Positions 50,443 through 58,905 of a DNA stretch of 64,000 nucleotides are shown in pieces. This stretch comes from Verrucomicrobiota bacterium (GTDB lineage: Bacteria; Verrucomicrobiota; Verrucomicrobiia; Limisphaerales; UBA11320): assembly GCA_016199985.1 (NCBI GenBank), contig JACQFQ010000032.1:62001-126000 (forward strand), read 5' to 3'. A model generated the notes under the pieces. The model saw only the letters and a list, made by a program, of their open reading frames with translations, searched no databases and had not been told where the DNA came from. Every line of letters begins with the position of its first letter. Positions within the stretch are counted from its first letter, which is position 1. Position numbers and translations under genes: made by a program.

Positions 50443-53400
50443 TCACTCGGGGAGCGGCACGGTCACTCGGAAGAACAGCTGCTTGCCAGTGTTCTTGTTC
50501 AGGTAGCCAGGACGGGCGCCCGGGATGGCCTTCCAGGGGCCGTCGAGAGACTCCGCGACCTCCAGAATGCCGTCGCCTTCGTCGTTCCATTTGATGACGG
50601 AACCGTCGGCGGTGTTCTCGATCGTGAGCGTCGGCGGCGAGACCACCGGGTTGTTCACGTCGAAGGAGCGGAGGGTTTCGAACTCGCCGTCGCCATCCAG
50701 ATCCCCTTCGAGCAGGATGGTGTAGGTGTCCACCGCGTTGCCTTGGACGAAGCGCAACGGGATGTCGAGGGTGACATCATCGGAGGCCGGAGCCGCCCCG
50801 AGGGTGATCAGCCAGGGCACGCCGGGAGGCAGTCCGTTCAGGCTGATGTAGTCGAGGTCGGGCTGCATGTCGGGCCCGACGGCGCGGATCCGAAGCGGAG
50901 TGCCTGGAGGCAGACCGTTAAGGCCGACGCGGAGGTTTGCGCCACGCAGGCCCGGCACACCGACCAGGCCGTCAGGTCCTGTGACCTGGGTCGGTCCCGG
51001 GTTGATCACGCTGCCTTTGCAGACGAACGGGCAGCCGTAGCTCGGATACACCGTGAGGGTCCAGACAACCACTGTGCCCACCGGGACGTTGTTCGTGGGC
51101 CGGTCCAGCTGGATCCAGACGTTGTTGCACTCGCCGGGCTGGAGCGTGAGCGTTCCAGGTCCGGAGATGTTCATCGGCCCTTCGGGCACGTAGGTGATGG
51201 TCTGAGGCACGCCGCTGTAGTTGCAGAAGAACACGTGCGCCAGGATGGGGCTGCCGTCTGTGGGATAGCTCAGGTCCCAGGGCAGGATGCACTTGATCTT
51301 GCACTTGCCGGCGCTGTCCGCCTTGTAGAGGGCGAAGACTTCGGAGGGGGCGAGCTCCCGATCGAAGATCTCGATCTCGTCGAGGAATCCTCTCCAGAAG
51401 TCGTGCGGTCCTCCTGGGAACGTTCCTGCGCCCGCATACAAGCGCGAGCTGTTGCCGAGAGGCGCGACGATCGGTCCCGACTGCGACGCCACGACGGCGC
51501 CATCCAGGAAGAACCGAACGAGGCCTGTTCCCGAGCGAGCCACCGTCACCGCGACGTGATGCCACTTGTTGTCATTGGGCACGAGCACGCCGGAGTTGTA
51601 GTTGCTGATGGCGGTTCCGCCGAGCCACAGGTGCATGAGTCCGTTGTTGAGGAAGAACTCGTATCCGCGGGGGATGTTCGCCCCCGCCAAGGATCCGGAT
51701 CCGATCTTGCTGACGATCACGCGACGTCCCTCCTGTTCGCGTCGGAGAACCCAGGCGTCGATGGAGAGGTCGGTGTTGTTGAGCACGATCCCGGCGTAGT
51801 TCGGAACGGCCACGAAGTCGTTCACCCCGTCGAATCCAAGGCTGTTGAGGACCTTTTGTCCGATGAGCGGCACGGGGCCTCCGATATGCACGCCGTTGGG
51901 CGCGCCGGAGATGATGTTGTTGGCGACCACTCCGGCGGGTTCATCCAGCGGGAGCCAGAGAACCATGTTGGAGGGCGGCTTCACGCAAGGCTGACCCTTG
52001 ACGACGATGATGTTGAACGTGCAGCAGATTCTCTTCTGCAGACAGCGATCGAACACGCAGCAGACGACCTTGTTGGTTCCGACCGGGAAGAACGTGCCCG
52101 GAGGCGGCGTGCAGGTCAGGTCGTAGGATGTCGGGTCATCGGAGCCGATGACGAGGGGGCGGGGATACTTGACGATCTCGCCTTCGCCGCAGGTGCGGAT
52201 GATGATGTCCTCGGGGCACTTGATGTCGATCGGGCGGTGTTTCCTCACGGTGACGAGGAACTTGCATTCCGCGCGGCCGCACTCATTCGAAGCGACGCAG
52301 ACCACCGTGTGGACGCCGATGGGGAGGCAGGTTCCAATCGGAGGGTTGCAGCCAGCCAGCGCGCCGTTGAGGACGACCGGGGCCGGGAAGTTCAGCGGCG
52401 CGCAGTCGCCGCAGGTTTCGAGGATCAGGTTGTCCGGGCAATGGATCACGGGCGGGCCCTTGTGGCGCACCGTCACGGTGAACTTGCACTCGGCCGCCTG
52501 GCCGCACTTGTTCGTCGCGAGGCAGCGGACGATGGTGACGCCCGGCGGGAAGCAGAAGCCGGAGGGCGGCTCGCACTTCACCAGCGAGCCATTGACGACG
52601 ACGGGCGCCGCGTAGGCGACCTTCGCGCATGGATCACAGGTTTCCACGATGATGTTCGGCGGGCACGTGATCGAGATCGGATCGACGCCGCCGTCGCGGA
52701 CGGTGACCGTGAACTTGCACTCCGACCGCACGCCGCACTCATTGGTGGCAAGACAGTTGACCACCGTGACGCCCTTCGGGAAGCAGAACCCGGAGGGAGG
52801 CGTGCAGCTCATCAGCGTTCCGCCCACGATCGCGGGGGCGGTGTAAGTCACCACGGCGCAGGGCTCGCAGGTTGTGACCAGGATGTCCTGAGGGCAGTGG
52901 ATCTGGGGAGCGGGCTTTCGCCTCACGATCACGTTGAACCGGCACACGTCCTTGCTGCATCCGTTGGTGGCGACGCAGGTCACAACGTTCGTTCCCGGCT
53001 TGAAGCAATCGCCCGAGGCCGGGCTGCAGCTCTCCAACGCGCCGTTCACGACGATCGGCAAGGGGTAGAGAACCTTGGCGCATGGGTCGCAGGTTTCCAC
53101 CGTGATGTCATTGGGGCAGACGATGCGCACTGGCAACTGTTCCCGCACCGTGACCTTGAACTGACATCTCGCGGCGGCGCAGGCGTTGGTGGCGACGCAA
53201 TCGAAGACGTAGACGCCGGGCTTGAAGCAGTCGGGCGTTGGCGTGCCGCTGGTGAGGAAGCATCCGACGAGAGAGCCGTTCACAACGGTCGGGCTCGGGA
53301 GCGCCAGCTTCACGCAGGGGTCGCAAGTGACGACCTCGATGTCCTTCGGGCAGGTAATGATCGGCGGTTCTCCGACCTCTTTTACCACGCGAACAAGGAA

Positions 53401-54531
53401 CTCGCACGCGGCTCGGTCGCCGCACTCATTGGTCGCGACGCAGGTGACCACGTGATCGCCCGGCGGGAGACAGTCGCCGATGGCCGGCTTGCAGAACGCC
53501 AGGCTGCCACCGGTGACAACGGGCAGGGGATACTTCGCCGGAACGCAGTTCGAGGAGCAGGGGATCACAAGCGTGATCAGTTGGGTCGTCGGCGGGCAGA
53601 GAATTGTGGGAGGGGGCGTCGGCCGGACAAGCACCAGGAAGGTGCATTTCGCGGTGCCGCAAGCGTTCGAGGCGACGCAGGTCACGGGAATAAAGACGCC
53701 GAACGGGACGACCGTGCCGACGGGAGGGTTGCAAATGACCGTGGCGTCGGGAGGATCCACGACGGGCGGCGGATAGTTCAGGATCGCCCCGCCGTTCGGG
53801 CTCGGGCACGAGGTCACGATCAGCTCGCCTGGCGGGCATTTGATCGTGGGGGCCTTGCCGGGCTTCACGGTGACCGTAAAGGTGCATTTGGACGTGTTCT
53901 GGCAGCGGTCGGTGGCGATGCAGGTGATGGTCGTCGTCGTTCCGCAGGGGAAGAAGTTGTTCGCCGGCCAATTGCAGGAGGTCGAGACATTGCCGGAATC
54001 GTCGGTGGCCACGATCGGAGGTTGCGGGATGAAGGCGCCGCACAGGCCGGTGGGATCCATGCAACCCACAGCTTCGATATTGTCCGGGCAGACGATTTTT
54101 GGAGGGGTGACATCCTTGATCACGGTCACTGTGAACTTGCAGCTGCCGACCGCTTGTCCGTTCAACGTGACCACGCATTGGACCGTGGTGACGCCGGGCC
54201 CGAGCGCGCTGGGGGGAGGCGTGCAGGTGACGACCACAGGGATGATCGCGCCGGGACATTTCTGAATCACCTGAACGGGATAGGCGATGTCCAGTTTGGA
54301 GCAAGTGACATAGGTTTGGTCCGGCGGGCAAAGGACCTGAACGCAGGCATCCTCGTAGGCAACGTTACCGGCTGCCACCGCCCCTTGCGCGGGCGCCTGG
54401 AAAAGAGGAGCCAGGCTGAGGAGGCAGAGCCAAGCCCAGAGTCGGACTTGTCGGGAGAGGGGACAGGCGAAACGAAAAGTGACGCCCATCAGGGACGCCA
54501 CCCACGTACATTGATTGTCTAGTGTCTTCAT
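50443..54531 (-). CDS. Secreted Cys-rich HYR-repeat protein with LamG and verrucomicrobial C-terminal domain
   Basis: This 1362-residue protein has a signal sequence (to about residue 50) and ten repeats of about 78 residues (residues 64-848). Each starts I-x-CP and contains a TC-x-x-C pair, then xxCxP and CVATN-x-C-GxxxxCxFxVTVR. A LamG domain (about 856-1065, WLPLDEPAG to EIFDRELAPSEVFALYKAD) follows. Next is a segment with more Cys (CKIKCILPWDLSYPTDG) and a C-terminal module (VIKWNDEGDGILEVAESLDGPW ... FFRVTVP), the verrucomicrobial tail. It is probably extracellular and stabilised by disulfides. HYR repeats are linked to adhesion. Its start (ATG 54531) could also be 54489, which would shorten the N-terminus. 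Confidence 0.9.
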   Translation of the reverse strand: MKTLDNQCTWVASLMGVTFRFACPLSRQVRLWAWLCLLSLAPLFQAPAQGAVAAGNVAYEDACVQVLCPPDQTYVTCSKLDIAYPVQVIQKCPGAIIPVVVTCTPPPSALGPGVTTVQCVVTLNGQAVGSCKFTVTVIKDVTPPKIVCPDNIEAVGCMDPTGLCGAFIPQPPIVATDDSGNVSTSCNWPANNFFPCGTTTTITCIATDRCQNTSKCTFTVTVKPGKAPTIKCPPGELIVTSCPSPNGGAILNYPPPVVDPPDATVICNPPVGTVVPFGVFIPVTCVASNACGTAKCTFLVLVRPTPPPTILCPPTTQLITLVIPCSSNCVPAKYPLPVVTGGSLAFCKPAIGDCLPPGDHVVTCVATNECGDRAACEFLVRVVKEVGEPPIITCPKDIEVVTCDPCVKLALPSPTVVNGSLVGCFLTSGTPTPDCFKPGVYVFDCVATNACAAARCQFKVTVREQLPVRIVCPNDITVETCDPCAKVLYPLPIVVNGALESCSPASGDCFKPGTNVVTCVATNGCSKDVCRFNVIVRRKPAPQIHCPQDILVTTCEPCAVVTYTAPAIVGGTLMSCTPPSGFCFPKGVTVVNCLATNECGVRSECKFTVTVRDGGVDPISITCPPNIIVETCDPCAKVAYAAPVVVNGSLVKCEPPSGFCFPPGVTIVRCLATNKCGQAAECKFTVTVRHKGPPVIHCPDNLILETCGDCAPLNFPAPVVLNGALAGCNPPIGTCLPIGVHTVVCVASNECGRAECKFLVTVRKHRPIDIKCPEDIIIRTCGEGEIVKYPRPLVIGSDDPTSYDLTCTPPPGTFFPVGTNKVVCCVFDRCLQKRICCTFNIIVVKGQPCVKPPSNMVLWLPLDEPAGVVANNIISGAPNGVHIGGPVPLIGQKVLNSLGFDGVNDFVAVPNYAGIVLNNTDLSIDAWVLRREQEGRRVIVSKIGSGSLAGANIPRGYEFFLNNGLMHLWLGGTAISNYNSGVLVPNDNKWHHVAVTVARSGTGLVRFFLDGAVVASQSGPIVAPLGNSSRLYAGAGTFPGGPHDFWRGFLDEIEIFDRELAPSEVFALYKADSAGKCKIKCILPWDLSYPTDGSPILAHVFFCNYSGVPQTITYVPEGPMNISGPGTLTLQPGECNNVWIQLDRPTNNVPVGTVVVWTLTVYPSYGCPFVCKGSVINPGPTQVTGPDGLVGVPGLRGANLRVGLNGLPPGTPLRIRAVGPDMQPDLDYISLNGLPPGVPWLITLGAAPASDDVTLDIPLRFVQGNAVDTYTILLEGDLDGDGEFETLRSFDVNNPVVSPPTLTIENTADGSVIKWNDEGDGILEVAESLDGPWKAIPGARPGYLNKNTGKQLFFRVTVPLPE
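51990..54342 (-). repeat. Ten tandem HYR-like coding repeats of about 235 bp
   Basis: These are in-gene repeats of about 78 codons, diverged at the nucleotide level but clear in protein. Repeats 5 to 9 are closest to each other (V/T-x-TC-D/E-PC, C-x-P-x-SG-x-C). The first, second and last repeats are most diverged. The array ends at the LamG domain. Confidence 0.85.
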
Positions 54532-54943
54532 ATGGTTTTTGTGGAGTGAGAGTTTCGCCCCGTTCTTCGCCTTGGTTTGCGAACTATTACAGGAATGTAA
54601 TGGAAATCTGGCCTCCTCGGACTTGAACGTCTCCGGGCGCGATCGAGGATCTGTGTGAGCCCTCATCCATAGGCCATGCTCCACTTCGAATTCGAAGGCC
54701 TTTCCGGGTGTTCTCGGCTTCATCGGGAACCGATGCGCCGCGCAGTTGGTGGGACCGCCCTCACCTCGTCTTGAATCGGCCGGAGCCATGAAGACCGCTG
54801 AGGAGCGTGAAGTTGATCTGGCGGCAGACAGCCTGTGAGGCCTCCAAACGGGCTGCTTGCGGAGAGAATATCCCCCAAGCCGGCGAAGCTTCGCGAAAGG
54901 ACTCCCGAAATCAGAATCTGGGCGCTCTGCGACGAGCGCCGAC
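54532..54943. other. Intergenic region with an operator-like palindrome
   Basis: The 412 bp between the HYR gene start and the carB 3' end hold no gene. A perfect palindrome ATTACA-GGAA-TGTAAT lies at 54586-54601, 55 bp upstream of the HYR ATG; on the minus strand its half-site TAATAG could serve as a -10. The rest is featureless, and no second half of carB is found here. Confidence 0.5.
54586..54601. promoter_or_regulatory. Palindrome ATTACA-N4-TGTAAT upstream of the HYR gene
   Basis: A perfect 6-bp inverted repeat with a 4-bp spacer. Its position in the putative promoter region of the HYR-protein gene suggests a regulator site. No regulator was identified. Confidence 0.4.
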
Positions 54944-56020
54944 TTAGGCCTGCGGGCCGCTCGCGGCGAGCTCCTCCTCCAGGTCGACAAGCTCCCTGAG
55001 CTGGGTCAGGAACCACGGGTCGATCTGGGTCAGCTGAAAGATCTCGTCGATCGAGAAACCGGCGCGCATGGCGTGTCGGATGAAGAAAATCCGCTCCGCG
55101 TTGGGCACGCTGAGCTTCCGGCTGATCACGTCGCGGGGCAGGATGTCCCGGTCGCCGTAAACCTCGGTTCCGATCCGCCAGGGCTTGCCGTCTCCGCCCA
55201 ATCCACTGCGCCCAATCTCGAGCGAGCGAAGGCACTTCTGCAGGCTTTCCTTGAAGGTCCGGCCGATGCTCATGGCCTCGCCGACGCTCTTCATTTGCGT
55301 GGTGAGCGTGGCGTCGGCCTGCGGGAATTTCTCGAAGGCGAAGCGCGGGATTTTCACCACCACGTAATCGATCGTGGGCTCGAAGCTTGCGGGCGTCTCC
55401 CGCGTGATGTCGTTCCGGATTTCGTCCAGCAAGTATCCCACCGCCAGCTTCGCCGCGATCTTCGCGATGGGGAATCCGGTGGCCTTTGAGGCGAGGGCGG
55501 AACTTCGCGAAACGCGGGGGTTCATCTCGATCACCACCATCCGTCCGGTCTTGGGATTCACCGCGAACTGAATGTTCGAGCCCCCGGTTTCAACGCCGAC
55601 GGCCCGGATCACGGCGAAGCTCGCGTCGCGCATGAGCTGATACTCCTTGTCCGTGAGGGTCTGGATGGGCGCGACCGTGATCGAGTCGCCTGTGTGCACT
55701 CCCATGGGGTCGAAGTTCTCGATCGAGCAGATGATGACGCAGTTGTCGGCGCGGTCGCGCATCACTTCCATCTCGAACTCCTTCCATCCCAGCAGCGACT
55801 CTTCAACCAACACCTCGGATACGGGGGAGAGATCGATGCCCCGCTTGGCGATCTCCTCGAACTCCTCCCGGTTGTATCCAATGCCGCCGCCGGTGCCCCC
55901 GAGGGTGAAGGCCGGACGAATGATCAGGGGAAAACGGCCGATCTTCTCGGCCACGGCGCGGGCTTCCTCCAGGGTATGCGCGGTGCCACTGATCGGCACA
56001 TCGAGGCCGATTTGCAGCAT
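54944..56020 (-). CDS. carB: carB fragment, downstream of the in-frame stop
   Basis: This is the second part of the N-terminal half of carbamoyl-phosphate synthase large subunit, in the same frame as 56054-56455 and separated from it by a TAA. From ATG 56020 it reads on through the ATP-grasp of the carboxyphosphate domain ([82 protein letters not shown]) into the oligomerisation domain. It ends with [16 protein letters not shown] and a TAA (54944), about residue 500 of the normal 1070. It would be expressed only by readthrough, by re-initiation at 56020, or if the TAA is an error. Confidence 0.8.
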   Translation of the reverse strand: MLQIGLDVPISGTAHTLEEARAVAEKIGRFPLIIRPAFTLGGTGGGIGYNREEFEEIAKRGIDLSPVSEVLVEESLLGWKEFEMEVMRDRADNCVIICSIENFDPMGVHTGDSITVAPIQTLTDKEYQLMRDASFAVIRAVGVETGGSNIQFAVNPKTGRMVVIEMNPRVSRSSALASKATGFPIAKIAAKLAVGYLLDEIRNDITRETPASFEPTIDYVVVKIPRFAFEKFPQADATLTTQMKSVGEAMSIGRTFKESLQKCLRSLEIGRSGLGGDGKPWRIGTEVYGDRDILPRDVISRKLSVPNAERIFFIRHAMRAGFSIDEIFQLTQIDPWFLTQLRELVDLEEELAASGPQA

Positions 56021-56053
56021 AAGATCCTTGAAGATCTGCCGGTCCTCGCCTTT

Positions 56054-56455
56054 TTAGATGGCGTCGGCCTTCGCGCCGATCATCTCGATTCCGTATTTCT
56101 TGAGCACGCCGCCGTGATGCAGCTTCATGGCGGTGTTGAGCGCGGTCTGGCCGCCGAGGGTGGGCAGCAGGGCCAGCTTGCCCTGGGCGTTGATGCGCTT
56201 CATCTCAGCGAGCTCGCGAACAATGATCTTTTCCACGCACTCCGGGGTGATGGGCTCGATGTAGGTGCGGTCGGCGAACTCGGGGTCGGTCATGATCGTC
56301 GCCGGATTCGAGTTGATCAGCACCACCCGGTAGCCCTCCTCGCGCAGCGCTTTGCAGGCCTGAGTCCCCGAGTAGTCAAACTCGCAGGCCTGACCGATGA
56401 TGATGGGGCCGGCTCCAATGATCAGAACAGAATGAATGTCGGTGCGCTTAGGCAT
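56054..56455 (-). CDS. carB: carB fragment, upstream of the in-frame stop
   Basis: These are the first 133 codons of the large subunit: [40 protein letters not shown] and the conserved [10 protein letters not shown] of the biotin-carboxylase-like N domain. It ends GAKADAI followed by TAA (56056-56054). Related proteins continue AIxKGEDR, and here the frame continues as [12 protein letters not shown] straight after the TAA. So a single codon, probably AAA or GAA, has become a stop. It is divergent from the dsbD-like gene. Confidence 0.85.
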   Translation of the reverse strand: MPKRTDIHSVLIIGAGPIIIGQACEFDYSGTQACKALREEGYRVVLINSNPATIMTDPEFADRTYIEPITPECVEKIIVRELAEMKRINAQGKLALLPTLGGQTALNTAMKLHHGGVLKKYGIEMIGAKADAI

Positions 56456-56590
56456 AAAAGTCGGAGAGACTTAAGGCCAAGACGCCGCCGCTGTCAGCGG
56501 TTTTTTCTTAGAACAAAACCCGAAGTTGTGCATTTATGTTCTCGGCGTTCGGCGGTTGGATCCCCTGGGATCCGCGCCGGGCCCTGTCGC

Positions 56591-58075
56591 ATGCGCCTAT
56601 TTCGTATCGTTCTCGCAGTCGTTACCTGCGCCGCAGTCCTCCTCTGCGGAGGACAGGGGCCGCGTTTGGAGGCGGGGCCCACCCCTGCGGCGCCGGCTGC
56701 GCTGGCCCCGGCCTCGCCGACGCCCACACCGACCGTGGCGCAGCCCCCTCCGGCTTCCCCGGACGTTGTCGCCGCGCCTGCCGATCCTGGCCCTCTGGCG
56801 CCCGGAGCCGGACGGCTTCGCGACCTCCTGAGCATGGTCGCGTTCGCCTTCCTCGGCGGGCTCATCCTCAACATCATGCCCTGCGTTTTGCCGGTGATCT
56901 CCCTCAAGATCCTCGGCTTTGTGAATCAGGCGGCGAGCTCCCCCCAACGCGTACGGCAGTTGGGTTTGATCTACGCGCTGGGCGTGGTCGTGTCGCTGCT
57001 GCTGATGGGTTGCGGGGTGATCGCTTTGAAGCAGGCTGGGAAGGCGGTCAGCTGGGGGATCCAGTTCGGGAACCCGCAGTTCATCGTTGTGCTGATGTCT
57101 TTGGTGACCCTCGTGGCGCTGAATCTCTTCGGCGTGTTCGAGGTGACTCTCGGGAACGAGGTCACAGGCTCGGCGGATGAATGGGCCCGGAAGGAGGGAG
57201 GCGTGGGCGCTTTCTTCAATGGTGTCCTGGCGGTGATTCTCGCGACGCCCTGCACGGCGCCGTTTCTGGGGGTGGCGATAGGTTTCGCCCTACCGAAGTC
57301 CGCCGCTGTGATTCTTCTGATCTTTTTCGCCGCCGCTTTGGGGCTGGCGTCGCCCTATGTCCTGCTCTCATGGAACTCCAGCCTGCTCCGACTGCTTCCC
57401 CGGCCAGGCGCGTGGATGGAGCGATTCAAGGTGGCCATGGGGTTTCCCATGCTCGCCACGGTCGTATGGCTGTTCAAGACCGCCCTCCGCCTTTTTGGCG
57501 ACCGCGTTTCGTGGTTGGGCTTTTTCCTGGTCTTGGTCTCCGCCTGCGCTTGGATCTATGGCCAATTCGTCCAACGAGGGAACACGCGACGACCGTTAGC
57601 GCTGGCTGTGATCGTGGCGCTCCTGTTCTTCGGCTACTCCTGGATGCTTGAATCCGGTCTTCACTGGCGTTCGAAGCTCGCTCGGGACGTGTCACAGCCG
57701 TCGTCCGCCGAGTCGGGAGAGATTGCCTGGAAACCCTGGAGCCTCCAGGCCATCCAGGCGGCCCGGCTGGAGCGACAGGTCGTCTTCGTCGACTTCACAG
57801 CGGAGTGGTGTCCGAACTGCAAGGCCAACCGAGCCTCAAGCATCGAGGTTCCTTCGGTCATCGCCAAACTGAAGGAGCTCAACGCGCTGCCATTGATCGC
57901 CGACTACACTGCCACCCCCGATGACATGACTGAAGAAATTGTTAAGTGGGGGCGTGGTGGAATCCCTTTGGTCCTTGTCTATCCTCGCAACCCCGGGCTT
58001 CCCCCCAAGGCGCTTCCCGAGATTCTCACCCCATCGATCGTCCTTGCAGCGCTGGAGGAGGCGGCCAAGCCCTGA
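56591..58075 (+). CDS. DsbD-like thiol:disulfide interchange protein
   Basis: This 494-residue membrane protein carries electrons from cytoplasmic thioredoxin to the periplasm. A signal peptide (to about residue 28) is followed by a Pro/Ala linker in place of the usual DsbD alpha domain. The eight-helix transmembrane core has the expected Cys residues (LNIMPCVLPVISLK and ATPCTAPFLG). The C-terminal thioredoxin-like domain (residues about 380-494) has the motif WCPNC instead of the more usual CVAC. It could supply reductant to Cys-rich secreted proteins such as the nearby HYR protein. Start ATG 56591. Confidence 0.88.
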   Translation: MRLFRIVLAVVTCAAVLLCGGQGPRLEAGPTPAAPAALAPASPTPTPTVAQPPPASPDVVAAPADPGPLAPGAGRLRDLLSMVAFAFLGGLILNIMPCVLPVISLKILGFVNQAASSPQRVRQLGLIYALGVVVSLLLMGCGVIALKQAGKAVSWGIQFGNPQFIVVLMSLVTLVALNLFGVFEVTLGNEVTGSADEWARKEGGVGAFFNGVLAVILATPCTAPFLGVAIGFALPKSAAVILLIFFAAALGLASPYVLLSWNSSLLRLLPRPGAWMERFKVAMGFPMLATVVWLFKTALRLFGDRVSWLGFFLVLVSACAWIYGQFVQRGNTRRPLALAVIVALLFFGYSWMLESGLHWRSKLARDVSQPSSAESGEIAWKPWSLQAIQAARLERQVVFVDFTAEWCPNCKANRASSIEVPSVIAKLKELNALPLIADYTATPDDMTEEIVKWGRGGIPLVLVYPRNPGLPPKALPEILTPSIVLAALEEAAKP

Positions 58076-58092
58076 TCGGTTTTCCGGTCAGG
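58071..58092 (+). terminator. Stem-loop at the dsbD-like stop codon
   Basis: A 9-bp stem with one wobble (CCTGATCGG 58071-58079 / CCGGTCAGG 58084-58092, loop TTTT). The TGA stop lies in the stem. No T-tract follows, so it may act on mRNA stability rather than as a terminator. Confidence 0.35.
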
Positions 58093-58487
58093 AGGGGTCC
58101 CGGATTTGTCGGAGCCGGAAAGAACGTGCCAGGACGGGGCCAAATCTGCCTCAGACAATGACAATCGTGCCCGCATGTCAGGACAGTTTACGGTGTGGGG
58201 TGGGGATAAGTTCCTATGACATCGCTCCCGAGAGGCCGATAATTGGGTAGTGTTGCACACCTGTGTGATTGCTTTGTTCGCTGGGTGTTGAGGTTTTCTA
58301 ACGTGTTAAGTGGCTAGTCGGTAGCGCACTGCGCGCGCAGGCACTTTGAGCTGTTGTCGCCGTGTCTGCGTCGATGCTTTGGTTCTGGCTGAGGTCAGGT
58401 CATCGCACACCATTATTGGCATCTGCTCTGCTTGATTTGTGGAGCGGCGAACGAGTAGCTCGCCGTGAAACAATAGTAAATCGAGCC
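58093..58487. other. Intergenic region of different base composition
   Basis: Nearly 400 bp without a gene. Between about 58190 and 58480 the sequence is richer in T and GTG/TTG-type words than its neighbours, and has short palindromes: TGTC-AG-GACA near 58175-58190, and CACAC-CT-GTGTG at 58256-58267. I saw no clear transposon end, tRNA or known RNA. It may hold the promoter for the small gene at 58488. Confidence 0.3.
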
Positions 58488-58772
58488 ATGACCACAAAGG
58501 ATTACGTCTATCTGAGCTTGCTGGCACTGTCTGCGGTTGTGTTCTACTGGACAGGCTTCTATGGAGGCTTCAACACGACGTTGAAGATGCTCCAGCACAA
58601 GGAGGACGACCAGAATTCGGCGCAAGATTTCGAAGCCAAGACCCCGGTGTCGGACTTGGTTTCCCTCGGCTCGCTTCCCCTCCCCGCATCGGAATCCTCC
58701 CGCCAGACCTCCCCTGCCTTGGACGATGGTGTTCAAGTCCGGGTGCGTGAGTCCAGCTTCGGTCGCAACTAG
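58488..58772 (+). CDS. Small membrane protein of unknown function
   Basis: I do not recognise this 94-residue protein. One hydrophobic helix (residues about 6-26, YVYLSLLALSAVVFYWTGFYGG) follows a short N-terminus, then a charged and Ser-rich hydrophilic tail. It is probably a single-pass inner-membrane protein. The start ATG 58488 lies in a region of atypical composition; an in-frame upstream start would add a non-conserved extension. It has no operon partner: it is convergent with the FG-GAP gene. Confidence 0.55.
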   Translation: MTTKDYVYLSLLALSAVVFYWTGFYGGFNTTLKMLQHKEDDQNSAQDFEAKTPVSDLVSLGSLPLPASESSRQTSPALDDGVQVRVRESSFGRN

Positions 58773-58905
58773 GCCTCTTTCGGTTAGTCATCGTCAGCGA
58801 TCGTCAGGCATCTCAACGTCGTAGGTTTTCCATCCCCTGGCTCAGGGTCCCTTGGGTTTTAGCCTTCTCCCATTTCCACCCTCTACGGGCCTCTTGATTC
58901 GTGGT

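Noticed and set aside
50743-54522. A 1259-codon open frame on the plus strand opposite the HYR gene
   Set aside because: It mirrors the HYR gene. High GC leaves few stop codons on the opposite strand, and the sequence has no recognisable domain. The minus strand has a signal peptide, ten regular repeats and a LamG domain.
56488-56506. CCGCT-GTC-AGCGG followed by T6 between carB and the dsbD-like gene
   Set aside because: Only 5 bp of stem, and a terminator makes little sense between two divergent starts; it may be chance.
55694-56590. Long open extension upstream of the dsbD-like gene
   Set aside because: It is antisense to carB. The export signal begins at 56591.
58180-58280. Possible insertion-sequence end
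   Set aside because: The short palindromes there do not pair as terminal inverted repeats, and there is no transposase frame nearby.
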